Source: Bacillus sp. FJAT-44742
GTDB taxonomy: Bacteria > Bacillota > Bacilli > Bacillales > Marinococcaceae
Assembly (NCBI RefSeq): GCF_002797315.1
Contig: NZ_KZ454936.1
Coordinates: 371,133 to 435,132, forward strand
DNA: 64,000 bases
Reading direction: 5' to 3'
The notes below the pieces were generated by a model. The model was given only the letters and a program-made list of their open reading frames with translations. It had not been told where the DNA came from and searched no databases. The position numbers and the translations under genes are program-made. The number at the start of each line of letters is the position of its first letter. Within the stretch, counting starts at the first letter, position 1. This document shows, in pieces, positions 57,509 to 64,000 of this stretch.

Positions 57509-59245
57509 ATGGTTTGGAAGAAACATTATGAACGCTGGAGTTCATTTGAAGGCTTAGATCAAGATTTAAAGGACCTGCTGAAAGAAATAACGAAAGACGA
57601 AAAAGCGACGGAGGATTGCTTTTATAAATATCTGGAATTCGGTACAGGGGGGATGCGAGGAGAAATTGGACCTGGTACTAACCGTATGAATAAGTACACG
57701 ATCCGCAGAGCAGCCGAAGGGCTGGCAAGATACATTGAAGAAGCAGGAAAAGAAGCAAAAGAGCGCGGGGTAGTGATCGCTTTTGATTCCCGCCACCGCT
57801 CACCCGAGTTTGCGTTGGAAACAGCATTAACCCTTGGTGCTCATAATATTAAATCTTACATATTCGAAGAGTTAAGGCCTACTCCTGAACTTTCCTATGC
57901 AGTAAGACATCTCCGTGCGTTTGGAGGAGTAGTGATTACGGCGAGCCATAACCCGCCAGAATACAATGGTTTTAAAGTATATGGCGAGGATGGGGGCCAG
58001 TTCCCTCCAGGGCCGGCAGAGGACTTAATTACAAAAGTAGAGGAAGTAGAAGATGAGTTGCAAATACCAGCTTCAACCCAGGAAGAATTAAAAGCAAACG
58101 GTCTTCTGACAGTAATTGGAGAAGAAATCGATGAGGCTTACAATAAAGAGCTTCAAACCATTGTAGTAAATCCGGATTTAACAAAAAAAGAGGGTAAAGA
58201 CGTTACCATTGTGTTTACTCCGCTCCATGGCACGGCGAATCTCCCGGTTGTACGGGCCCTTGACACGAGTGGTTTTACAGATGTGCACATTGTTAAAGAA
58301 CAGGAGCTTCCAGATCCTGAATTCTCTACTGTAAAGAGTCCTAATCCTGAGGAAGAAGCAGCTTTTGAGCTGGCTATCGAAGAAGGAGAGAAGGCAGGGG
58401 CAGATGTCCTTATTGCTACAGATCCCGATGCAGACAGGGTGGGAGTGGCTGTCCGGAACAATGACGGGAAGTATCAAGTGTTAACGGGTAACCAAACTGG
58501 AGCTCTTATGTTGGAATATCTTTTATCTCAGAAAAAAGCAAACGGAGTTCTTCCGGCAAACGGGGTCGTGTTAAAAACGATCGTAACGTCGGAAGTCGGA
58601 CGCGCTGTAGCAGACGCTTACGGACTGACAACCATTGACACTCTTACCGGCTTTAAGTTTATTGGGGAGAAGATTAAACAATATGAAGAGTCAGGAGAAT
58701 ATTCATTCCAATTTGGGTACGAAGAATCCTATGGATATTTAGTCGGGTCATTCGTTCGTGATAAAGATGCAGTCCAAGCTGCCTTGTTAGCCGCAGAGAT
58801 TACTTTATGGTACAAGAAGCAAGGGTTAACGTTATACGAAGGATTAATGAACTTATTCAGCCGTTATGGATACTATCTGGAAGGTCTTGAATCTCTTACT
58901 CTCAAGGGGAAAGAGGGAGTCGAAAAGATCGAGGAAATCATTAAAGACTTTCGCAAGTCTCCTCCTCGGACAGCTGGGGGAAAGCAGGTTGTCACAGTTG
59001 AGGATTACAAAACAAGCGAAAGAAGCTGGTTGGAGGGCAGCCAGCGTGAAGTGATTGAACTGCCTGTTTCTAATGTTTTAAAATATTTCAGAGAAGATGG
59101 CTCCTGGTTTTGTGTGCGGCCTTCAGGAACCGAACCAAAGGTTAAATTTTATTTTGGGGTTCGTGAGGAAAGCATGGAAGAAGCCGAGCGGGAGCTTGCC
59201 TTGCTGAAAGCCGATGTGATGGGAAAAGTAAATCAACTGGTTTAA
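57509..59245 (+). CDS. pgcA: Alpha-phosphoglucomutase
   Basis: A 578-residue phosphohexomutase interconverting glucose-6- and glucose-1-phosphate, which feeds GlgC and glycolipid synthesis. The phosphoserine loop [15 protein letters not shown] (about 145-159), metal loop [10 protein letters not shown] (about 305-314), sugar loop GYEESYGY and the C-terminal [12 protein letters not shown] phosphate site are all present. ATG 57509 follows GAGGAGGAAAGG. Confidence 0.97.
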   Translation: MVWKKHYERWSSFEGLDQDLKDLLKEITKDEKATEDCFYKYLEFGTGGMRGEIGPGTNRMNKYTIRRAAEGLARYIEEAGKEAKERGVVIAFDSRHRSPEFALETALTLGAHNIKSYIFEELRPTPELSYAVRHLRAFGGVVITASHNPPEYNGFKVYGEDGGQFPPGPAEDLITKVEEVEDELQIPASTQEELKANGLLTVIGEEIDEAYNKELQTIVVNPDLTKKEGKDVTIVFTPLHGTANLPVVRALDTSGFTDVHIVKEQELPDPEFSTVKSPNPEEEAAFELAIEEGEKAGADVLIATDPDADRVGVAVRNNDGKYQVLTGNQTGALMLEYLLSQKKANGVLPANGVVLKTIVTSEVGRAVADAYGLTTIDTLTGFKFIGEKIKQYEESGEYSFQFGYEESYGYLVGSFVRDKDAVQAALLAAEITLWYKKQGLTLYEGLMNLFSRYGYYLEGLESLTLKGKEGVEKIEEIIKDFRKSPPRTAGGKQVVTVEDYKTSERSWLEGSQREVIELPVSNVLKYFREDGSWFCVRPSGTEPKVKFYFGVREESMEEAERELALLKADVMGKVNQLV

Positions 59246-59261
59246 TAATGGAATAATAGAG

Positions 59262-59304
59262 GAAGAAGCATAGCCTGCATCTGCGGACCTATGCTTCTTT
59301 TTTA
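59262..59304. terminator. Bidirectional terminator between pgcA and acyP
   Basis: GAAGAAGCATAG / CTATGCTTCTTT hairpin, T-run after. Confidence 0.85.
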
Positions 59305-59349
59305 CATAAGGCTTTGTTTACCTTTCTTGGCTACAGGATATATCCCGCA

Positions 59350-59619
59350 TTAATATTTAACTTCAAAACTGTTTTCGTGATCTATTTCATTTGCTTCATT
59401 AATATCAAGATGATCTACTTTGGAAAAGGAATTACCTTCAGCCAGGGAATCAATAAACTCCTCCATATTTTTATTTTCACCTTCAGCTTTTAGTTCAACG
59501 GTTCCATCGGAATTATTTTTCACCCACCCAAAGACATTTTTCTTGTTCGCTTCTTGTCTTGTGAAATCTCTAAATCCGACTCCTTGCACTTTTCCATGGA
59601 CAATAATATGTTTTTTCAA
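59350..59619 (-). CDS. acyP: Acylphosphatase
   Basis: An 89-residue ferredoxin-like enzyme hydrolysing acyl phosphates. HGKVQGVGFRDFTRQEA (8-24) carries the phosphate loop and catalytic Arg; GWVKNNSDGTVELKAEG (31-47) carries the catalytic Asn. Start ATG with AGGAGGTGGG. It is 21 bases after the small gene at 59871, same strand. Confidence 0.95.
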   Translation of the reverse strand: MKKHIIVHGKVQGVGFRDFTRQEANKKNVFGWVKNNSDGTVELKAEGENKNMEEFIDSLAEGNSFSKVDHLDINEANEIDHENSFEVKY

Positions 59620-59640
59620 CTATCCCACCTCCTGAAAATC

Positions 59641-59871
59641 TCATACCTTTTTAAAATGGAGACGAAACCACGGGTCTTCTTCAGGATTATTGATGGTCTC
59701 TGAAACCACATGAGACTGCCCCTCTTCATCAGTGGCCAGCCAGCTCCCGTACTTGTCCTGATAGGCAGGATAAATATAACCTTCTTTAAATAATAACCTG
59801 GGAGGGTAAATTTCGACGAAATCATACCCCAGGTGTTTACATACGTTTTTTTGGCATTTCACAAGCTCCAT
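59641..59871 (-). CDS. 76-residue protein of unknown function
   Basis: Starts MELVKCQKNVCKHLGYDFVE; the rest is rich in aromatic residues (LLFKEGYIYPAYQDKYGSWL) and ends WFRLHFKKV. No family recognised; no membrane segment. ATG 59871 is set by AAAAGGTGAT; the frame to 59880 includes part of that site. Probably cotranscribed with acyP. Confidence 0.7.
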   Translation of the reverse strand: MELVKCQKNVCKHLGYDFVEIYPPRLLFKEGYIYPAYQDKYGSWLATDEEGQSHVVSETINNPEEDPWFRLHFKKV

Positions 59872-60019
59872 ATTTATCACCTTTTGATGTTATTTTATCT
59901 ATACCTTTCCCAATGATGTAGGAATTAATAGAGGGATAGACATTTTGGCAGGAACCTGTCTATACGTTTTAAGAGGAGACGCATAGAGTGGTAACAGAAC
60001 GATGAAAGGAGGGAGAACT

Positions 60020-60289
60020 ATGAGCATTCACAGAAAGCATAGGGATGACAGAGTTGACGATCAGGTACAGGCAGTCAGTACTGGCAGAAACAAACTGGAC
60101 AACGAAAATTTTATTAAAGATAAAAACTATAACGTGGCAGAAGCAGTGATTAAAAACAGTGGAAACTCTTATGTAAATGTTCATGTCGATGCTGAATCCT
60201 TTGCTAAAGGCCGTGCTAAGTCTTTTGCAGATGCAGACGCTAAGCAGGCACAAGAAACAGGATTTCAGGATGGGAGAAGAAAAAGATAA
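60020..60289 (+). CDS. SGNS-motif small protein A
   Basis: An 89-residue hydrophilic protein. The middle VIKNSGNSYVNVHVDAESFA (about 45-64) is a motif shared with the next gene; the N-terminus is basic and polar (MSIHRKHRDDRVDDQVQAVS) and the end is Lys/Arg-rich. ATG 60020 has AAGGAGGGAG. No signal or membrane segment. Function unknown; Asn/Ser-rich composition would suit a spore or surface protein, but that is only a guess. Confidence 0.7.
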   Translation: MSIHRKHRDDRVDDQVQAVSTGRNKLDNENFIKDKNYNVAEAVIKNSGNSYVNVHVDAESFAKGRAKSFADADAKQAQETGFQDGRRKR

Positions 60290-60362
60290 TAAATGATGAC
60301 GGGAGGTAATTACAAGGTGATTGCTTCCCTTGCCTTTACATTCGAATAAGGAGGACGTTGAA

Positions 60363-60632
60363 ATGGAGAAAAAGCCTTTCCCAGTTCAGCATGTTTCCAG
60401 TGTAGACCGAAGTGGGAACTCAGATGTCGACGTAACAGTAAATATTGATACATCTTCTCTGGCATATGCCTACGCATGTCTTCTTTTTGCGGAAGGAAGA
60501 CTTACTAGAAAGCAACTGGATACCATGGTAGAAGAAATGGATAGAATCTATCAAAAAAAGGAGCATAAGCAAAAGTTCTTACCCTCTACACAAGAATATG
60601 GAAAACAAAAAGATGCCTGGTGGTTTGTATAA
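60363..60632 (+). CDS. SGNS-motif small protein B
   Basis: An 89-residue protein. SSVDRSGNSDVDVTVNIDTS (about 11-30) repeats the SGNSxVxV motif of the preceding gene, followed by LAYAYACLLFAEGRLTRKQL and a C-terminal WWFV. ATG 60363 has AAGGAGGACG. 73 bases from protein A and probably in one transcript. I do not recognise the family. Confidence 0.7.
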   Translation: MEKKPFPVQHVSSVDRSGNSDVDVTVNIDTSSLAYAYACLLFAEGRLTRKQLDTMVEEMDRIYQKKEHKQKFLPSTQEYGKQKDAWWFV

Positions 60633-60643
60633 CAGGAATGAGA

Positions 60644-60715
60644 AAGCTCCCAAGCTCTGCTATCTGCCTGCCAAACGTAACCGGTCAGCAGTAAGCAAAG
60701 GTTGGGAGCCTTTTC
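60644..60715. terminator. Bidirectional terminator after the SGNS pair
   Basis: Outer stem GCTCCCAA / TTGGGAGC with a long, partly paired interior; CTTTTCC follows on the + strand and CTTTCTC on the minus strand. Confidence 0.65.
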
Positions 60716-60717
60716 CG

Positions 60718-61035
60718 TTAATTAAATTCCATCATTTTAATTCTTCTTTGAATATAAACTTTACCGGCAGTCTCTCTCATTTCATCCCAGTCTTCAAAAA
60801 TAGTTGTCTCTCCAATATATTCATTCCACTTCTCTGTTTCTGCAAGTTTATTAAATTCCTCTTCAGATTCGAATACAAAGCCGCTTTGGGCAATGAATAC
60901 TTCAAAAGAGGAAACAGAAGTATATTGTTTCATAAAACTTTGGTCAAAGAGGTCAGTGATAGTTACGGTATTTTCTCTGCTTATTTCTTCGATCTTTTTC
61001 TGCAGTTCGTCAGATGCAGAATGATTTTCCTTCAC
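60718..61035 (-). CDS. 105-residue protein of unknown function
   Basis: A charged protein: MKENHSASDELQKKIEEISR start, TITDLFDQSFMKQYTSVSSF middle, and EEFNKLAETEKWNEYIGETT near 62-81. No signal or membrane segment. GTG 61035 is chosen because GAAGGAG is 8 bases upstream; GTG 61044 is too close to it. Family not recognised. Confidence 0.7.
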   Translation of the reverse strand: MKENHSASDELQKKIEEISRENTVTITDLFDQSFMKQYTSVSSFEVFIAQSGFVFESEEEFNKLAETEKWNEYIGETTIFEDWDEMRETAGKVYIQRRIKMMEFN

Positions 61036-61353
61036 GACCCTCACTCCTTCAATAATATATAAATTAAAAATAACATAAGAAAGCCGCTTTTAAAATAAAG
61101 GATTATGTGAACTCGTTTTTGAAACCTATCCTTACGAAGGAAGAAATAAAATAAGACTGAGAGAAAAAGGCTTACACACCACTCCTACAGAAAAAATAGG
61201 TGGCAGCAAATCTTCCATATTTCTACATGAAAAAAACTTTTTATATATAATATGCTAGAGGAATATAGTGGAAATGAACATAAAAAGAAAAGTGCTCAAA
61301 TACTCTCTTAATAAGCGGGTAATTGACTTTTCGATAAAGGGGTAGTGTGGATC
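61036..61353. other. Intergenic region
   Basis: About 318 AT-rich bases between divergent genes. A TATAAT box occurs at about 61241-61248 on the + strand without a clear -35 partner. Nothing else seen. Confidence 0.4.
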
Positions 61354-61593
61354 ATGGAAGCAGCTGTTATGGTTCAAATGGAAGAAAAAATGTATTATGA
61401 GAAGCTTCTTACAATTGTTCGAGAAGCAAATCAATTTCAAAGCTATATTGTGTTTGAAACAAATGATGTGGTAATTAATGGAAAAAGTCTGATAAGTGTC
61501 AGCACCTTTTTAAAGCAGAATAATCAAATGACGGTAAGAGCAGTTGGAAACGATGCAAAGGATGCTGTGGAAGCAATTAAAAAGTTAATATGA
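61354..61593 (+). CDS. HPr-like protein without the active-site His
   Basis: A 79-residue protein with the HPr fold order: REANQFQSYIVFE (about 23-35) aligns with the HPr helix 1 end and strand 2, and INGKSLISVSTFL (about 41-53) with the regulatory Ser46 region, Ser45 here. The His15 loop (normally GLHARP) reads MYYEKL, so it cannot accept phosphate from enzyme I. It is thus closer to a Crh-like regulator than a PTS carrier. ATG 61354 follows AAAGGGG; AAGGG spacing is acceptable. Monocistronic. Confidence 0.72.
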   Translation: MEAAVMVQMEEKMYYEKLLTIVREANQFQSYIVFETNDVVINGKSLISVSTFLKQNNQMTVRAVGNDAKDAVEAIKKLI

Positions 61594-61845
61594 AAATCGC
61601 ATGGTTAACTTTCAGGCGGTTTTTTAGTTTGTTTTTGTGTAATTGAGGGAAATTACATATACACAAACTAATGTCCAGGTTTGTTTCTTGCTCAATAATA
61701 AATTCGGGTAAATCTATGAAGCAAGGACAAGAGTTACTATTAATAGGGGCCAGACCGCCAATGGACAACAAGAGCCAAATAAAAGGGCAAACTCGTAATG
61801 AGAGTCATTCTCTCGATTGCGATAACAAACATAAGGAGAGATGAT

Positions 61846-62046
61846 ATGTATCCCAAGCAAGCAGAATATGACCGGTTATTTACGATAGGAGAACAGGTAT
61901 TGTATAAAGGAGAAGCAGCCCAGGTAACCGCAGAATATAAGCACGCCGTTTGTATTGAATTTGTTCATTATCCCATTGTAGAGAAAAAAGAAGAATTTCC
62001 TGACCCGCGAGTAGTTATTAAGAAAGACGCCTGCGAAAGAACATAA
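61846..62046 (+). CDS. 66-residue protein of unknown function
   Basis: A small soluble protein: MYPKQAEYDRLFTIGEQVLY, GEAAQVTAEYKHAVCIEF and a charged end. The GEQVLYKGEAAQVTAEY segment looks like an SH3/KOW-like beta strand pair. ATG 61846 has AAGGAGAG. A terminator follows. No family recognised. Confidence 0.68.
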   Translation: MYPKQAEYDRLFTIGEQVLYKGEAAQVTAEYKHAVCIEFVHYPIVEKKEEFPDPRVVIKKDACERT

Positions 62047-62074
62047 TTTTTGATAAATAAACATACTGTACAGT

Positions 62075-62107
62075 ATAACCAGGATTAAACTCCCGGTTAT
62101 TTTTTTA
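62075..62107 (+). terminator. Terminator after the 66-residue gene
   Basis: ATAACC...GGTTAT hairpin followed by seven T. The 12-bp palindrome TACTGTACAGTA sits just before it (62064-62075). Confidence 0.75.
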
Positions 62108-62218
62108 TGTACAAAAAGGCTGATGCCTGAATGTATGTGGCACTTAAAGTTATTTTGGTATATAATAATCTCGCTTTACCTAAAAAGGCCAATTAACATG
62201 AACGGGAATGGTGGATAG

Positions 62219-62770
62219 ATGGAAGAAAAAGTATTTCACTTGGCTTTTCACCACTTAGTGAAAATGATTACACCGGAAGTAAAACAGACTATAACATTTA
62301 AAGTAGACTCTTCGATAAATACTCAGGCTGCGGCGATCCCTTCAATGGAAAATCACTATGAAATTAACGTGAATTCAAAAAAAGTGGTAGAAAATTATAA
62401 AAAGATTATCGTTTCTCATGGGATAAAGCTTGCTCAATTTAAAACCTATGTTTATATCATACTTCTTCATGAATTAGGTCATTGTACGAAACAAAAACAG
62501 GAAGATCCTTTGAAAAATTTTATAAAAGATCACAGAGAGGCTCTCAATGTTGGTGATAAAGTTCGTTATGTAAAGTCTTTAGATTTGTTTATTAATGATT
62601 ACATAAAGGAGGAAAAAAGGGCATGGGATTGGGCCATAAATCATACCCCCGAAGCTGTTTGTGAAAAACAAACAGTCAAGGATTTAGCAAAGATTTTCGT
62701 TGAAGCATCGGCTTATAGGAAAAAAGAATGGAAAAAAGATAGAGTTTCTTTTTTTCATAGATTTTATTGA
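62219..62770 (+). CDS. Zincin-motif (HELGH) protein
   Basis: A 183-residue protein with YIILLHELGHCTKQKQ near 80-95: HExxH is the zinc-binding motif of metallopeptidases and the following KQKQ suits small zincins. Later WDWAINHTPEAVC and the Glu-rich EEKRAWDW could supply the third ligand. No signal peptide. Function unknown; a cytoplasmic metallopeptidase-like role is inferred from the motif. ATG 62219. Confidence 0.65.
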   Translation: MEEKVFHLAFHHLVKMITPEVKQTITFKVDSSINTQAAAIPSMENHYEINVNSKKVVENYKKIIVSHGIKLAQFKTYVYIILLHELGHCTKQKQEDPLKNFIKDHREALNVGDKVRYVKSLDLFINDYIKEEKRAWDWAINHTPEAVCEKQTVKDLAKIFVEASAYRKKEWKKDRVSFFHRFY

Positions 62771-62852
62771 ATAGGTTCAATCAATGGTTGAGAGTTTGTA
62801 CAGGGAAGGATGAGGGGAAAGGTTACCAACACTTAAGAAAAGGAGAGAAAAA

Positions 62853-63590
62853 ATGCTCGAAAAGGTAGATCTTTCTCTTAAAATGGACGAAGAAGTTTAT
62901 AAAACGGAATTAAAAAAAGAGCAAATGAAATTACTAGCCCTTCAAAGAGCACTGGTTGAGCATAAGTTAGGCTGTATAATCGTATTTGAAGGCTGGGATG
63001 CAGCGGGAAAAGGCAGTGCCATAAAACGAGTTGTAGAAAAGATAGATCCTAGAGGGTTAGAGGTTCATGCTACTGGAGCGCCTAACCTGGAAGAAAAGCA
63101 GCACCATTACCTTCAACGGTTTCTTGACAGAATGCCTAAATACGAGAAAATCGGGATATTTGATCGATCATGGTACGGACGTGTGCTGGTAGAAAGAGTG
63201 GAAGAGTTGGCTGAAGAAGAAGAATGGACAAGAGCTTACGACCAAATTAATCAAATGGAAAAAATTTTTGCTCAAGAAGATTATTTTATTATTAAATTCT
63301 GGTTTCATATTTCTAAGGAAGAACAGTTAAAGCGGTTCAGGGAAAGGCAGAATAATCCTTTAAAGCGCTGGAAAATAACAGAAGAAGATTGGCGCAACAG
63401 AGAAAAGTGGGATGAATATAAAATAGCAGTGGAAGATATGCTTTACAAAACGGATACAAAACATGCTCCTTGGCATGTTATTGAAGGCGAGGATAAAAAC
63501 TTTGCCAGGGTAAAAACTCTAAAAACAATCATATCGACAATTGAAGAAGGGTGTAAAGGACGGGAGATTGACTTAGGTCAATATTTTTAA
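62853..63590 (+). CDS. Polyphosphate kinase 2 family
   Basis: A 245-residue PPK2 enzyme, which uses polyphosphate to phosphorylate nucleotides (class decides whether NDP or NMP). Walker A FEGWDAAGKGSAIKR (about 46-60), lid and Walker B IFDRSWYGRVLVERV (about 102-116), then KFWFHISKEEQLKRF. The one-domain length fits class I or III PPK2. ATG 62853 has AAAGGAGAG. A terminator follows. Confidence 0.93.
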   Translation: MLEKVDLSLKMDEEVYKTELKKEQMKLLALQRALVEHKLGCIIVFEGWDAAGKGSAIKRVVEKIDPRGLEVHATGAPNLEEKQHHYLQRFLDRMPKYEKIGIFDRSWYGRVLVERVEELAEEEEWTRAYDQINQMEKIFAQEDYFIIKFWFHISKEEQLKRFRERQNNPLKRWKITEEDWRNREKWDEYKIAVEDMLYKTDTKHAPWHVIEGEDKNFARVKTLKTIISTIEEGCKGREIDLGQYF

Positions 63591-63611
63591 AACCTTTAAG
63601 AGGAAAGTAAA

Positions 63612-63643
63612 AGAAAAAGGGACTCATGAGAGTCTCTTTTTTA
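63612..63643. terminator. Bidirectional terminator after PPK2
   Basis: GGGACTC / GAGTCTC hairpin (one G-T pair), ATGA loop, six T. Confidence 0.85.
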
Positions 63644-63659
63644 TGTAGGAAGACAAGGT

Positions 63660-64000
63660 TTATTTGATGCGAGAAGTTTCTTGCTGCTCCAGCCATTTTA
63701 CAAAATGAGAGCCGTGGAAGACTGTGTTAGCTTCTTTTAAGAAAGCCATCAGGTCCGCTAGAAACTTTTGTTCAGCTTCGCCCTTATTAGCGTATTCCTG
63801 AATAAAGTCGTTAAATCGATGGGTTTTACCAGCTGATTCTTCGCGTAACTTTTCCCCTTGATTTGTTAAAGTTACATAAGAAACTCGTAAATCATTTGCT
63901 TTCTTTTCTGTTTTGACAAGTTCTTTATTTTTTAGTCTTTTCATGATTTGCATTACCGTGGAAAGGTCCCATAAACCGACTTCTGCTACACGTGACATTG
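63660..64000 (-). CDS. MarR-family regulator, N-terminus cut by window edge
   Basis: The frame is open to the window edge; the visible 112 residues begin within the winged helix (SRVAEVGLWDLSTVMQIMKR, then KANDLRVSYVTLTNQGEKLR) and continue through a C-terminal dimer helix (KFLADLMAFLKEAN). The ATG at 63998 is too far into the domain to be the true start. It resembles Hpr/ScoC-like MarR members of Bacillus in the recognition helix, but that is not certain. Confidence 0.8.
   Translation of the reverse strand, partial: MSRVAEVGLWDLSTVMQIMKRLKNKELVKTEKKANDLRVSYVTLTNQGEKLREESAGKTHRFNDFIQEYANKGEAEQKFLADLMAFLKEANTVFHGSHFVKWLEQQETSRIK

Noticed and set aside
60317-60349. Possible 10-codon leader peptide (GTG start after GGGAGG) before SGNS protein B
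   Set aside because: Spacing to GGGAGG is too long and the peptide has no regulatory codon run.

Overview
This 64 kb window reads as the chromosome of a low-to-moderate GC Bacillota of the family Bacillaceae, probably a halophilic or marine genus close to Halobacillus, Thalassobacillus or Virgibacillus. The evidence is a Bacillus-style rRNA operon followed by a long tRNA cluster, strong GGAGG ribosome sites, frequent GTG and TTG starts, the sporulation genes prkA and yhbH, the class II polyphosphate kinase, and Bacillus-type glgBCDAP and glpD loci. The genus assignment is inference; the family-level assignment is firm.

Left end (1-6.6 kb): the 3' end of 16S, complete 23S and 5S, then 17 tRNA genes on the + strand. 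The cluster contains two near-identical initiator tRNA-fMet genes set in a nest of repeated hairpin spacers, and an internal promoter before tRNA-Tyr. The cluster ends at an intrinsic terminator, directly after which sits a decayed group IIC intron whose maturase/reverse-transcriptase gene has been gutted. An eighteenth tRNA (Pro-GGG) lies alone at 40.9 kb on the - strand.

6.9-17.5 kb: a YfcC-type permease, a secreted L,D-transpeptidase, then a formate module (OFA-type transporter, 999-residue formate dehydrogenase, DUF1641 partner, and two tiny proteins, one HMA-like without its Cys pair and one with two CxxC pairs), a membrane-anchored protein overlapping a GNAT-like protein, and a decayed stretch. 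17.6-26 kb: tRNA and DNA maintenance (QueG, Ogt, TrmL), an asymmetric YfiB/YfiC ABC exporter, an amidase-domain protein, a 29-residue membrane microprotein, a heme monooxygenase and a YufK-like membrane protein.

26-40 kb: glycerate kinase with its CdaR-type regulator, a class A PBP, prkA, a secreted PrcB_C/Big_5-like protein, signal peptidase I, yhbH, then a HisD-family dehydrogenase with a LacI regulator; two matching CG-centred operators precede the dehydrogenase, one at the promoter start point. A TetR regulator with its own palindromic operator drives a small multidrug export protein.

41-46.6 kb: msrA-uvsE stress repair pair, an array of 21-bp TTGACC repeats, a short-chain dehydrogenase with a sigma-B type promoter, a BASS-family transporter and a GntP-family permease. 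46.7-59.2 kb: carbon storage and glycerol metabolism: glgBCDAP on the - strand, glpD with a GlpP-type leader terminator, and phosphoglucomutase pgcA, which supplies glucose-1-phosphate to GlgC. 59.3-64 kb: acylphosphatase and a group of small uncharacterised genes (including two tandem paralogues sharing an SGNS motif and an HPr-like protein lacking the phosphorylatable His), a zincin-motif protein, PPK2, and the 3' part of a MarR regulator cut by the window edge.

No CRISPR array, prophage or intact insertion sequence was seen.
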